Assembly: GCF_003062295.1 (NCBI RefSeq)
Contig: NZ_PYCN01000001.1
Span: forward strand, 268,001-332,000
Length of the DNA stretch: 64,000 bases
Direction of reading: 5' to 3'
DNA from: Bradyrhizobium algeriense
GTDB lineage: Bacteria > Pseudomonadota > Alphaproteobacteria > Rhizobiales > Xanthobacteraceae
Shown: one piece after another, positions 1-7,816 of the stretch
How positions within the stretch are numbered: the stretch's first letter is position 1
How the letters are laid out: the number at the start of each line of letters is the position of its first letter
The notes under the pieces: generated by a model
Databases searched by the model: none
What the model was told of the DNA's origin: nothing
What the model saw: the letters and a program-made list of their open reading frames with translations, nothing else
Made by a program: the position numbers and the translations under genes

Positions 1-144
1 CAGCCGATCACTTCTGTGGCGATTAACCTTTCGCGGTGCGTGCATCCCGACGCTGGGAATCCTGGAGCGATCGGCTAAACTGCGGTTTTGAGGCGTTTCG
101 CCCGTGTTTTCAGATCATGCGTCGCTCAAAAGGGGCCGTATACC

Positions 145-864
145 GTGATCGCGTTCAAGACCGTTCGTGCCCGGGCCGAGAAGCGCAAGGGCGGCCCCAA
201 GGCGCTCGCCAGGCTGCTGCCGGCCAAGTCCGACCCGAAGGCGCTTGGCAAGCTCGGCGACGACCGGATTCTCGCGGAAATGACCAGGCGGGTGTTCTCG
301 GCGGGGTTTGCCTGGAGCGTGATCGAGACCAAATGGCCGGGTTTTGAGAAGGCGTTTCTCGGCTTCAAGCCGGGGCCGCTGTCGCTGAAACCGGACGAGT
401 TCTGGGACGACCTGCTGAAGGACACGCGCATCGTCCGCAACGGCGCCAAGATCATGTCGGTGCGCGCCAATGCAAGCTTCGTGAGGGACATCGCCAGGGA
501 GTACGGCAGTTTCGGCAAGTTCCTCGCGAACTGGCCCTCGTCCGACGAGGCCGGCTTGCTGGAATTGCTGGCCAAGCGCGGCAGCCGGCTCGGCGGCAAT
601 ACCGGGCAGATGATGCTGCGCTTCCTCGGCTGGGACGGTTTTGTCACGTCACGGGACGTCGTGCTGTGCCTGCGCGACGCCGGGCTCGACATCGCGGAGA
701 CGGTGACCTCGAAGCGCGATCTCGCCAAGGTGCAGGCGCAGTTCAACGCATGGGCGGAGGAGACCGGGCTTTCCTACGTGCAGCTCTCGCGGATTTGTGC
801 GCTATCGATCGGCGAAAATTATGCGGCGGAGAAGCTCGAGAGCATGATGGGCGGCGACGAATGA
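145..864 (+). CDS. DNA-3-methyladenine glycosylase I (Tag)-like protein, divergent
   Basis: Likely a base-excision-repair glycosylase of the Tag/HhH superfamily. The central part (AEMTRRVFSAGFAWSVIETK, then KIMSVRANASFV) aligns by eye with the Tag helices around EGQQAGLSW and KIQAIIGNARAY. The glutamate normally present in that first Tag helix is absent here (VFSAGFAW), and I do not see the N-terminal Cys or the C-terminal His/Cys zinc ligands of classical Tag. Base recognition or metal binding may therefore differ. I place the start at GTG 145, preceded by AAAGGGG about 9 bases upstream; a TTG at 88 would add 19 residues of poor quality. About 239 residues. It converges with the rhodanese gene. 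Family fairly sure, activity uncertain. Confidence 0.68.
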   Translation: MIAFKTVRARAEKRKGGPKALARLLPAKSDPKALGKLGDDRILAEMTRRVFSAGFAWSVIETKWPGFEKAFLGFKPGPLSLKPDEFWDDLLKDTRIVRNGAKIMSVRANASFVRDIAREYGSFGKFLANWPSSDEAGLLELLAKRGSRLGGNTGQMMLRFLGWDGFVTSRDVVLCLRDAGLDIAETVTSKRDLAKVQAQFNAWAEETGLSYVQLSRICALSIGENYAAEKLESMMGGDE

Positions 865-934
865 TCCGCCTTCGCTCTTTGAGCTACGGCGCGACAAGCC
901 CGCCCAATCCATGGGCTGAATTCGTCGGTTGGAA

Positions 935-2167
935 TCAGATGACGAAGAATCCATGCGTGCCGTCGCGGCGGAGTTGCTCGACAAGGCCGTATTCCCAGTC
1001 GAGATAGGCCTGCATCGCGCTTTCCTTGATATCGGTGCCCTCATAGGGACGGCGGTAGCGGTGTGACGGATCGGGCTTTGGGATCGCAAGCGGCGGGCCG
1101 ATCTCGAGCGTGCCGTCATAGCAGCCTTCGAGCACATAGGTTTCCCATCCCATCTGCGCGAGCCAGGACGCGGTCATATCGGCCCTGACACGCAAATTAT
1201 CGGTCAGCACGATGCGCGCGCCGCGCACAGGCGCAGCCATGTCGATCTCCTGCACCAATTGCCCGCCGGCATAATGGCGAAAGCCTGCGAGATGGCCGGC
1301 GGCGTATTCCTCTTCCGAGCGCACATCGAAACGATAGAGCGTACGATCGGCCTGCGCCTGCAGCGCCGCCATCTCCGCAAAGCCGATGTGCCGGACGCCG
1401 GCGCGATAGGCGACATCGCGCGCGCTGGCCTCACCGCCCGCGATGGTGCCGATCTCGCCGCGCCTGTTGGATCCATGTTCGAGATTCTGTTTGGCCAGCG
1501 TCCAGCCGATCGTTCCGTTGCGCAGCGCCCGCACCTTGTTGGTAACGCCGGCATTGATCAGCGACTGGGTGCCGATGATCGAGCGGGTGCGGCCAGCGCA
1601 ATTGACGATAATGGTGGTTTCGGAATCCGGCGCGGCGCGGCCGGCACGCAGCACCAGTTCGGCGCCCGGTACGCTGATCGAGCCCGGGATATTCATGGTC
1701 GCGTATTCGTCGAACCGGCGGACATCGAGGATTTGAATGTTGGCGCCATTCGCAATCAGGGCGCTGACTTCCTCGGCGGCCAGCGAAGGCGTGTGGCGGC
1801 GATGCTCCACCAGCTCGCCAAACGCCTTGGCATAGGAATTGACGTCCTGGAACAGCTCAAAGCCCGCCTGTTTCCAGCCCTGCAATCCGCCATCGAGTTG
1901 GCGGACGTTGCTGTAGCCCAGCGCCGTGAGCCGGTCTGCCGCGACGGCGACGAGGCCTTCGCCGTCATCATAGATAACGATCGGCACGTCCTTGCGCGGC
2001 AGCCGCGCTGCGGCTTCCAGCGTGATCCGGTCAGCCGCCATGTTGGCGGCAAACAGCGGATGGCCGGTGGCAAAGACGGCCTCGTGCCTGGCATCGAGCA
2101 GTGCGATTTCATCGCGCAACAGCAGCGCGGTGCGGATTTGCGAGGGACTGACGGGGGGTACGGTCAT
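935..2167 (-). CDS. triple-domain rhodanese-like protein with one catalytic cysteine
   Basis: About 410 residues made of three rhodanese-like modules (roughly 5-105, 125-235 and 265-355) and a C-terminal tail rich in aromatic residues. Only the middle module has a persulfide-type loop with cysteine (NCAGRTRS). The equivalent loop of the first reads YDDGEGL and that of the third TDNLRVR, so the outer modules look like non-catalytic docking domains. Known rhodaneses move sulfur from thiosulfate or persulfide donors; the acceptor here is unknown. The start is ATG 2167; an upstream ATG at 2221 would add 18 residues. It is divergent from the LysR gene across about 165 bases, so it may be that regulator's target (inference). 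Confidence 0.8.
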   Translation of the reverse strand: MTVPPVSPSQIRTALLLRDEIALLDARHEAVFATGHPLFAANMAADRITLEAAARLPRKDVPIVIYDDGEGLVAVAADRLTALGYSNVRQLDGGLQGWKQAGFELFQDVNSYAKAFGELVEHRRHTPSLAAEEVSALIANGANIQILDVRRFDEYATMNIPGSISVPGAELVLRAGRAAPDSETTIIVNCAGRTRSIIGTQSLINAGVTNKVRALRNGTIGWTLAKQNLEHGSNRRGEIGTIAGGEASARDVAYRAGVRHIGFAEMAALQAQADRTLYRFDVRSEEEYAAGHLAGFRHYAGGQLVQEIDMAAPVRGARIVLTDNLRVRADMTASWLAQMGWETYVLEGCYDGTLEIGPPLAIPKPDPSHRYRRPYEGTDIKESAMQAYLDWEYGLVEQLRRDGTHGFFVI

Positions 2168-2301
2168 GGATCGTGAATTCCGGATGGGGATCGTTGCTCC
2201 ATTAACAGCATCGAGAGCCACGCGTCACGCCGGGCGAGGCATTAACTCTCATGTCATCGAACATTGAACTGATTGCACCGACTTCGCCGAAAACAGCATA
2301 T

Positions 2302-2330
2302 GATGCCTACCAGATAAGCACTTAGGCATC
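2302..2330. promoter_or_regulatory. interrupted palindrome, candidate LysR operator
   Basis: GATGCCTA, 13 bases, then TAGGCATC: perfect 8-base arms ending three bases before the LysR start codon at 2333, inside the divergent promoter region with the rhodanese gene. LysR proteins commonly bind dyads of about this size in divergent promoters. Assignment to this regulator is inference. Confidence 0.45.
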
Positions 2331-2332
2331 CG

Positions 2333-3256
2333 ATGGACCTCAAACAATTGCGCACCTTCCGCGCCGTGGCCGAGCTGGGCAGCCTCAGCAAGGCGGCGGA
2401 CCGGCTGCGCGCCGCCCAGCCCGCGCTGAGCCGGCACATCAAGCTGCTCGAGCACGAGCTGCGCGTCGAGCTGTTCGTCCGCAACGGCCGCGGCATGCTC
2501 CTGACCAGCGCCGGCCGGATGCTGCTCGACCGCACGACGGGCCTGATCCGCCAGATCGAACAGGTCAGCGACGACCTCAAATCGGCTAACGGCAATCCGT
2601 CGGGCCGCGTCATCCTCGGGCTGGTGCCGACGGTGAGCGCGGTGCTGTCCGGACGGTTCGCCCGCCGCGTTATCAGCGAATTTCCCGACGTCTCGCTGCG
2701 CATCGTGGAGAGCTATGGCGGGCATCTGGTGGAGTGGCTGCACCGCGGCGAAATGGATCTCGCGATCATCTACGGTCCCGCGGTAGATCTGCATCTTCAG
2801 GTCCAGTCGATCGGCCGCGAGGATATCGTCGCCGTCGGGCCGCCGGGGTCCGGCCTCGGCAAGCGGAAGCAGGTCGACCTGAAATGGCTGGTGAAGCAGA
2901 AGCTGATCCTGCCCAGCATCTCGCACGGCTTGCGGGCGCTGCTGGAGAAGGCGCTGGCGCGCGAGAAGTTGAAGCTCGACGCCATGATCGAGGTCGATTC
3001 TTACCGCGCGCAGATCAGCCTGATGGAGGAAGGGCTCGGCTACACGCTGCTGCCGCCTTCCGCCATCCGCACCGAAGTGGCGGCGAAACGGCTGGAGATG
3101 GCGGCCGTCAGCCCCTCGGTGTCGCGCGAACTGATTCTCGCATCGCCGATCGCCCATCCGCCGTCGATCGCGACGACGACGATTGCGACGCTGATCGTGT
3201 CGGAGATTCAACAGCTCTCCCGGGAAGGGCTTTGGAAGATCAACATGACGGCGTAG
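2333..3256 (+). CDS. LysR-family transcriptional regulator
   Basis: A 307-residue LysR-type regulator. Residues 1-60 carry the winged helix-turn-helix (MDLKQLRTFRAVAELGSLSK, then AAQPALSRHIKLLE), and about 90-300 form the periplasmic-binding-like effector domain (GRVILGLVPTVSAVL opens it). The start MDLKQLRTF is the usual one for this family. It is divergent from the rhodanese gene and convergent with the ThDP enzyme pair; a palindrome lies immediately upstream. The effector ligand cannot be read from the sequence. The rhodanese gene, or a gene outside the window, is the most likely target. Confidence 0.9.
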   Translation: MDLKQLRTFRAVAELGSLSKAADRLRAAQPALSRHIKLLEHELRVELFVRNGRGMLLTSAGRMLLDRTTGLIRQIEQVSDDLKSANGNPSGRVILGLVPTVSAVLSGRFARRVISEFPDVSLRIVESYGGHLVEWLHRGEMDLAIIYGPAVDLHLQVQSIGREDIVAVGPPGSGLGKRKQVDLKWLVKQKLILPSISHGLRALLEKALAREKLKLDAMIEVDSYRAQISLMEEGLGYTLLPPSAIRTEVAAKRLEMAAVSPSVSRELILASPIAHPPSIATTTIATLIVSEIQQLSREGLWKINMTA

Positions 3257-3277
3257 CGCCGCCGGGCATTCTCTCTT

Positions 3278-3333
3278 CGTCATGGCCGGGCCAAAGCGCG
3301 AAGCGCGTCTTCGCGCTTTGCCCGGGCATGACG
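3278..3333. repeat. palindromic repeat of the CGTCATGGCCGGG family, possible bidirectional terminator
   Basis: Inverted repeat with outer arms CGTCATGGCCGGG / CCCGGGCATGACG enclosing a perfect inner stem CAAAGCGCGAAG / CTTCGCGCTTTG. It lies between two convergent genes (LysR and the ThDP pair), where a strong hairpin could stop transcription from both sides. Related outer arms recur near 50023, 52345 and 58993. Confidence 0.75.
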
Positions 3334-3354
3334 ACGTCGTGTGGGTGCCCCACC

Positions 3355-3954
3355 TCAATTAAATAGCGCCTCGTCTCCCAACACCGATTGCCGGAAGCGC
3401 GTCGTCAGGATGACCCCGTCCGCCGGCGGCATCACGAACACCAGCGCCTCGGGATTGATCTTGATCTGGGCGAAGGCCGTTCCCCTTCCCTCATGGGCGA
3501 GGTCGCGCAGCTCGGTCACTTCCGCCATCGTGCGGACGATGCGCGAGGTGCGGATGCCGCAGGCGGTAGCGATGGCGGCGAGGTCGACGCCGGAGGCAGT
3601 CGGGGTCTTCTGCATGCCGGTCTCGCCGAAGCGTTCATTGTCGAGGACGGCGATCGTCAGATTCTTCGGCGCTTCCACCGCGATTGACGCGAGCGAGCCG
3701 ACATTCATCAGCATCTCGCCGTCGCCGGTAATGACGATCACTTTTCGCTTCGGCTGCGCCAGCGCCAGCCCAAGCCCGATCATGGCAGCGGCGCCCATCG
3801 CGCCCCAGAGCGGGAAATTGTTGGGATGATCGCCGGCGGCGGAAACATCCCAGTTCGGCGCGCCGAGGCCGGCGATGACAAGGAGATCGCCGCGGTCACG
3901 CAACAATTCGTTGACGACGTCGCGCCGATGCAGAAGTGCGTTGGGATTGGTCAT
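3355..3954 (-). CDS. ThDP-binding subunit of a ComDE-like (sulfopyruvate/phosphonopyruvate-type) decarboxylase
   Basis: A 199-residue C-terminal-type thiamine diphosphate domain. The ThDP motif begins GDGEMLMNVGSLASI and ends at VLDNERFG, matching the GDG...N signature. The nearest family I recognise is the beta subunit of two-subunit 2-oxo-acid decarboxylases such as sulfopyruvate decarboxylase ComE, or the matching half of phosphonopyruvate decarboxylase. Its start (ATG 3954) overlaps the stop of the partner gene by four bases (ATGA), so the two are translationally coupled and presumably form a heteromer. The true substrate is not determined; no sulfonate or phosphonate gene is adjacent. 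Confidence 0.75.
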   Translation of the reverse strand: MTNPNALLHRRDVVNELLRDRGDLLVIAGLGAPNWDVSAAGDHPNNFPLWGAMGAAAMIGLGLALAQPKRKVIVITGDGEMLMNVGSLASIAVEAPKNLTIAVLDNERFGETGMQKTPTASGVDLAAIATACGIRTSRIVRTMAEVTELRDLAHEGRGTAFAQIKINPEALVFVMPPADGVILTTRFRQSVLGDEALFN

Positions 3955-4517
3955 TTGCGGGCAAGCTCCTTGAAATTCTTGGCGCCGAGCACGCGCTGTC
4001 CGATCAGCACCGCCACCGGCTTCCAGCTGTTGAAGGCGAGGTGCGCCGCGCCCTGCACCGTGGAAGCGACAAGGTGCGGCTCGTCCACCTTGTTCACGAT
4101 CACGCCCATGGCCTCCAGCGAGGGCCGCGTCCCCTGCCCCATCGGGATCTGCCACGGATTGAACTCGCCCCAATCGCCGCGCATGGTGACGATCATCAGA
4201 AGCGGCATGTGGCAGATGACGGGCAGCGACAGCATGTTGATGCAGTTGCCGACGCCGCTCGACTGCAGCAGCAGAACGCCCCGCTCGCCACCGAGCCATG
4301 CGCCGGCCAGCATCGCCACGCCTTCCTCTTCCGTCGTCAGCGTCACGACGCGGGTCTCGGGGTCGGCCTCGAAGGAGCGGATCAGACGGCTGTGGCCGGC
4401 GTCCGGCACTATCGCCACCTGGCGAATGCCGGCGTCCTTCAGCACGCGATAGATTTCGTCCGGCCACGTCGGCAGCGCTGGTGCCGCCTCGCTCCGTGAT
4501 TTTGCTGCTTCCGCCAT
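3951..4517 (-). CDS. pyrimidine-binding subunit of a ComDE-like ThDP decarboxylase
   Basis: A 188-residue N-terminal-type ThDP enzyme domain. The stretch LTTEEEGVAMLAGAWLGGER followed by LLLQSSGVGNCINML closely resembles ComD-like subunits; the first Glu of EEEG is the likely cofactor-activating glutamate. The start at ATG 4517 is supported by AGAGGA about nine bases upstream; in-frame codons further upstream read as non-coding. It is the first gene of the two-gene operon with the ThDP-binding subunit. The operon is convergent with the LysR gene and shares a palindromic spacer with it. Confidence 0.75.
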   Translation of the reverse strand: MAEAAKSRSEAAPALPTWPDEIYRVLKDAGIRQVAIVPDAGHSRLIRSFEADPETRVVTLTTEEEGVAMLAGAWLGGERGVLLLQSSGVGNCINMLSLPVICHMPLLMIVTMRGDWGEFNPWQIPMGQGTRPSLEAMGVIVNKVDEPHLVASTVQGAAHLAFNSWKPVAVLIGQRVLGAKNFKELARK

Positions 4518-5441
4518 CGGGCTCAGTTTCCTCTGCGACTTCCGGGTTGATTGGTGCGCAGAATAGATCGCGGCAGCGGGACAAGGAATTTGAATGTGAG
4601 CATGGCTTGTATTGCGAAATTGAAAGGCTGGGTGGGGATGCGGAGGTCGGGGCCTTCTCACGGTGGGGGGAAAGGTCTCTCCGCGTCATGCACTCCCGTA
4701 GGATGGGTGGAGCGAAGCGATACCCATCAATGCCGGCATAGAAGGTGATGGGTTTCGCTGCGCTCTACCCATCCTACGAGGCATAACTTCGCGATCTCGC
4801 GGCGCATGGCGTCCGAGGTTTGATCTTCGTTTGCCCTCTTCGAAATAGAGGGCGCAGGGAAGACCGGGTGCTTGCTGCACCCGCGGTCTCGCGTGCGATT
4901 TGCGCAAACAAAACTGCACACGAGCATACAGGGCAGCGGAAACACTCCGGCCTTCCCTGCGCAATGGCTTTACGGCTTACTTCGTGCTCTTCCCGGAGAA
5001 CGGCTCTTTTGCCTCCGTCGCCACGAGAGAAGCGTCGCCTCTCCCGGACTTAACGCCAGCACCGCGGCGCCCGAACCACACGACTTCGCCGTACGCTCAA
5101 GCCACACACGTCAGTCGCAGCTCTCGCGTCCATCGCATCTCACCGCACGTTCGTGACGATGGCCAACGCCCCTCATCTGCCGTGAGACGGGCGGAGTTAT
5201 GCCGGTGATTTGGGTGAGAACGAAAGCGGAATATTTTTGCGCGGAGGGCTGGACAGGTTTTTGGTGATTTGCCCGACAAGTGGTTTTGTCGCAGTGAGCC
5301 GCTGTCATGCCGGGCGAACGCAGCATCAAGCCCTCAGGTGGGCAATTGCGCACCGGAGAATGACGACGGGATCGGAATTGCTGCGGCTTGGAATCCGGCG
5401 CAAGATTTGCTTCGCTGTGGCGATTGCCAAAGGGAGCCTGC
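4518..5441. other. 924-base intergenic region made mostly of repeat-type sequence
   Basis: No convincing gene. It contains a palindromic element (4697-4778) and then, from about 4840 to 5270, a block dense in short imperfect inverted repeats and ending near GAGTTATGCCGGTGATTTG. I recall similar blocks scattered through Bradyrhizobium genomes, but this is memory rather than a search. Translations across this block have no protein-like pattern. Confidence 0.5.
4697..4778. repeat. palindromic repeat, CGTAGGATGGGTGGAGCG family
   Basis: Two arms of about 33 bases, starting CGTAGGATGGGTGGAGCG and ending with its near reverse complement CTACCCATCCTACG, separated by a short loop. A second copy is at 57193-57272, where the arms match even better. 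This is a REP/MITE-like dispersed element. Confidence 0.85.
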
Positions 5442-6404
5442 ATGACCATCGACCTGACCCGCCGAACCCTGCTTCATCTCGCGGGTGCCTCCTCATTGTC
5501 CGCTGCGGCCGTCGCCGCGGCGCAGGCCGAGGGGACGGCGGGCGGCGGGCCGACCTTTGCCAACCGGACGCCGATGCGGATTGGCATGGTGACGTTGCGC
5601 GTGCGCAACCTCGATCTCGTCGCCGACTACTATCGCGACGCGATCGGGCTCACTGTCTTGGTGCGCACGGCAACGGGCGCCCGTCTCGGCGCGGGCGGCG
5701 TGCCGCTGCTCGATCTCTCCTTGCGCGCGAACGCCCCCGCCGAGGCACGGAACGCGGCGGGGCTCTATCACACCGCGTTCCTGATGCCGACGCGCAAGGA
5801 CCTCGCGCGCTGGCTGGTGCACGCGGCGAAAAATAAGGTCCCGCTGTCCGGCTTCGCCGATCACCTCGTCAGCGAATCCGTCTACCTCGACGACCCCGAA
5901 GGCAACGGCATCGAGGTCTATGCCGATCGTGCGCCCGAAACCTGGAAATGGGATGGCAGCTCGGTCGCGATGGCAACCGACCAGCTCGACATCGACGGCT
6001 TGCTGGCGCTGACAGATACGCGCACGACCAACTATGCCAAGGCCCCCGATGACCTGCGCATCGGCCATATGCATCTGCGCGTCGGCGACCTCGAACAGGC
6101 GGACCGTTTTTACGGCGGCGCCATCGGCTTCGACCCGACCCGCAAGCGCAGCGGCGCCGCGTTTCTTTCCTCGGGGCGCTATCACCATCACCTCGGGATC
6201 AACGTCTGGCAGAGCGCCGGCGCCGGCCCGCGCGACGACACAGCGACGGGCCTTGCATGGTTTTCGCTGGAGGTCGCGACGCAGCAAATTCTTGAGGCCC
6301 AAACGCTGCGCCTGCGGCAGGCGGGCGCGCCGGCCGCAGCGATCGAGAACGGCATCGAGACATCAGATCCCTGGGGCACGAAGCTGCGGTTGATCAAAGT
6401 CTGA
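5442..6404 (+). CDS. twin-VOC-domain protein, CatE/glyoxalase-like dioxygenase, with Tat-like leader
   Basis: 320 residues. The N-terminus (MTIDLTRRTLLHLAGASS then an Ala-rich stretch ending AQAEG) looks like a twin-arginine or general export signal, so the protein is probably periplasmic. Two vicinal-oxygen-chelate modules follow, roughly 40-170 and 200-315, with candidate metal ligands in LYHTAFLMP, GNGIEVY, IGHMHLRV and RYHHHLGI. The family includes catechol 2,3-dioxygenases and glyoxalases; an exported VOC protein is less usual. The start ATG 5442 has AAGGGAG six bases upstream. It stands alone after a long repeat-rich gap. Substrate unknown. Confidence 0.8.
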   Translation: MTIDLTRRTLLHLAGASSLSAAAVAAAQAEGTAGGGPTFANRTPMRIGMVTLRVRNLDLVADYYRDAIGLTVLVRTATGARLGAGGVPLLDLSLRANAPAEARNAAGLYHTAFLMPTRKDLARWLVHAAKNKVPLSGFADHLVSESVYLDDPEGNGIEVYADRAPETWKWDGSSVAMATDQLDIDGLLALTDTRTTNYAKAPDDLRIGHMHLRVGDLEQADRFYGGAIGFDPTRKRSGAAFLSSGRYHHHLGINVWQSAGAGPRDDTATGLAWFSLEVATQQILEAQTLRLRQAGAPAAAIENGIETSDPWGTKLRLIKV

Positions 6405-6494
6405 TACCGGCAGCAATCGTCGATTAGCCCTGCTCAGCAGGCCACGCTACCGCGGGACGGAATGAGGTCGGTCCCCGCCAGGGAACGCCAAGCA

Positions 6495-6629
6495 TTATTT
6501 CTTCTTGCCGGAACCCAAGGTCGGTTGCCAGCCGCCGGTCTTCTGACTCGGTGCCGCGGCAATCACCTTGATCTTCTCCTTCTTGGGTTTCTTGGTTTCC
6601 CGATTGCCTCTTTGCTCGCCTTTAGCCAT
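6495..6629 (-). CDS. 44-residue lysine-rich small protein
   Basis: Very basic small protein (MAKGEQRGNRETKKPKKEKI...GSGKKK). The start is decided by a strong ribosome-binding site, AAGGAG, eight bases before ATG 6629. I recall near-identical 40-50-residue proteins annotated as hypothetical in Bradyrhizobium; the function is unknown. Its charge suggests nucleic-acid or ribosome association (inference only). It is the first of four tiny minus-strand genes between 6.5 and 7.8 kb. Confidence 0.7.
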   Translation of the reverse strand: MAKGEQRGNRETKKPKKEKIKVIAAAPSQKTGGWQPTLGSGKKK

Positions 6630-6681
6630 GTCGATCTCCTTAGGGTTGATGGTGATGCCGGAACTAACGCAGACTGGTCGA

Positions 6682-6921
6682 CTAGAGGCGCGGCGCGTCC
6701 AGATCATATCGGACCTTCAACGTCCCGATCAGATCGAGCGTGCGGGTGCGATAGAAATTGTCGGCCTCCGAAATTGGCCGACTGATGCTCGCGCTCCATC
6801 CGTAAGCATCGTCGAAAACAAACATCGTCATCCCCGACGGCCAGGGACCATGGAGGGTCCTTGCCTGCTCGACAATGATATCCTGGAGCTCATTGGCGGT
6901 CTTGAAGGCTCTGACGCTCAT
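6682..6921 (-). CDS. 79-residue hypothetical protein
   Basis: Starts MSVRAFKTANELQDIIVEQA, with a strong GGGAGG site seven bases before ATG 6921. No membrane segment or signal peptide. The mix of hydrophobic and charged residues is compatible with a small folded alpha/beta protein (FVFDDAYGW, then ISRPISEADNFY). I cannot name a family. It lies upstream of the 44-residue gene on the same strand and may be co-transcribed with it. Confidence 0.65.
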   Translation of the reverse strand: MSVRAFKTANELQDIIVEQARTLHGPWPSGMTMFVFDDAYGWSASISRPISEADNFYRTRTLDLIGTLKVRYDLDAPRL

Positions 6922-6954
6922 GGCTTGCCTCCCGGACCTCTGGTGGGCGTTCGG

Positions 6955-7152
6955 CTATCCTTCAAGCGGATCGAACTCGTCAGACAACAGGATCCGGCCC
7001 CGGGGCGTGGATATCCTCACGTCCAAATAACCTTCCTGCAAAAGCTCGTTTGCCTTCTTGACGGCCGCCCCCGCCGCCGCACGGCTGAGATTGATCCGGC
7101 CAAATTGATTGTTGCCGCTGATCAGGTAATGCAGTTCGGTCGTCCTATCCAT
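6955..7152 (-). CDS. 65-residue hypothetical protein
   Basis: MDRTTELHYLISGNNQFGRI..., followed by a helical stretch (SRAAAGAAVKKANELLQEGY) and a C-terminal strand-like segment ending DEFDPLEG. No clear ribosome-binding site. The composition is protein-like and the gene sits 33 bases upstream of the 79-residue gene on the same strand, suggesting a small-protein operon. Function unknown. Confidence 0.6.
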   Translation of the reverse strand: MDRTTELHYLISGNNQFGRINLSRAAAGAAVKKANELLQEGYLDVRISTPRGRILLSDEFDPLEG

Positions 7153-7526
7153 GCAGGGATGCCACGGCCGACACCGACAAAGGATGGAACTGCGGGACGG
7201 TCCGGTCGGCGGCCAAGCAAACCTGGGACAACAAAAGCTCCGTTCGCCCGGGCGTGAGCATTCTCAGCCCTCAATCACCGATCGACGCCGTGGGAAACGC
7301 GGTGATGATCGACCCTAGGCTCGCGTCGCGGGAATAGCGAGCGCTAAAACGCCGCGTAGACAATCGCGAGCGCCCTTCCAGCGGTAATGCCCGCACTTAA
7401 CGTGTCCCAAGCTCAATCGCGGTTACGGAAGGATAGCTGACGCAATCCCGTCGCTTCCGGCTCGGAGCAGATCCACGTGTTCGGTCCGACAGCAGGCCCG
7501 ATCCGCGGAAAGTTGCAGAGCCTGTC
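7153..7526. other. 374-base intergenic region, nothing recognised
   Basis: Separates two minus-strand small genes. I see no credible reading frame, tRNA or strong terminator. It should contain the promoter of the 65-residue gene. Confidence 0.4.
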
Positions 7527-7769
7527 TCAATCGAAGGCCGATGGCAGCTCTCCCTTGCGGAAGATGATCGTCGGCTCGTCATCATAGTCGCCCATCTCAG
7601 GATCGCCGGTGGATGAAAAGGCAACAACCCCGAGCTTGCTCAGGGCCAGCCGCTCCGCGGTGCGAAGCGCGCCCGTTGCCGTTTTGCAGGCGATCGGAGC
7701 GCCCGCTTTCAGGTTTCCTCCCCGGCCGGCATCGAAGACCTGAACGAAGTAGCTTGTTTCGCGAGCCAT
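7527..7769 (-). CDS. 80-residue hypothetical protein
   Basis: MARETSYFVQVFDAGRGGNL..., then CKTATGALRTAERLALSKLG and a tail DDEPTIIFRKGELPSAFD. ATG 7769 is preceded by AAAGGAG at good spacing. It lies 47 bases downstream of the GH130 gene on the same strand, so it may be the last gene of the manA operon. The sequence looks like a compact alpha/beta fold with one long helix carrying the AERLA segment. No family recognised. Confidence 0.65.
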   Translation of the reverse strand: MARETSYFVQVFDAGRGGNLKAGAPIACKTATGALRTAERLALSKLGVVAFSSTGDPEMGDYDDEPTIIFRKGELPSAFD

Positions 7770-7816
7770 GGGGCGCTCCTTTGAGGACGCAGGCGCCGCA
7801 CCGAGCGATTTCTGAT

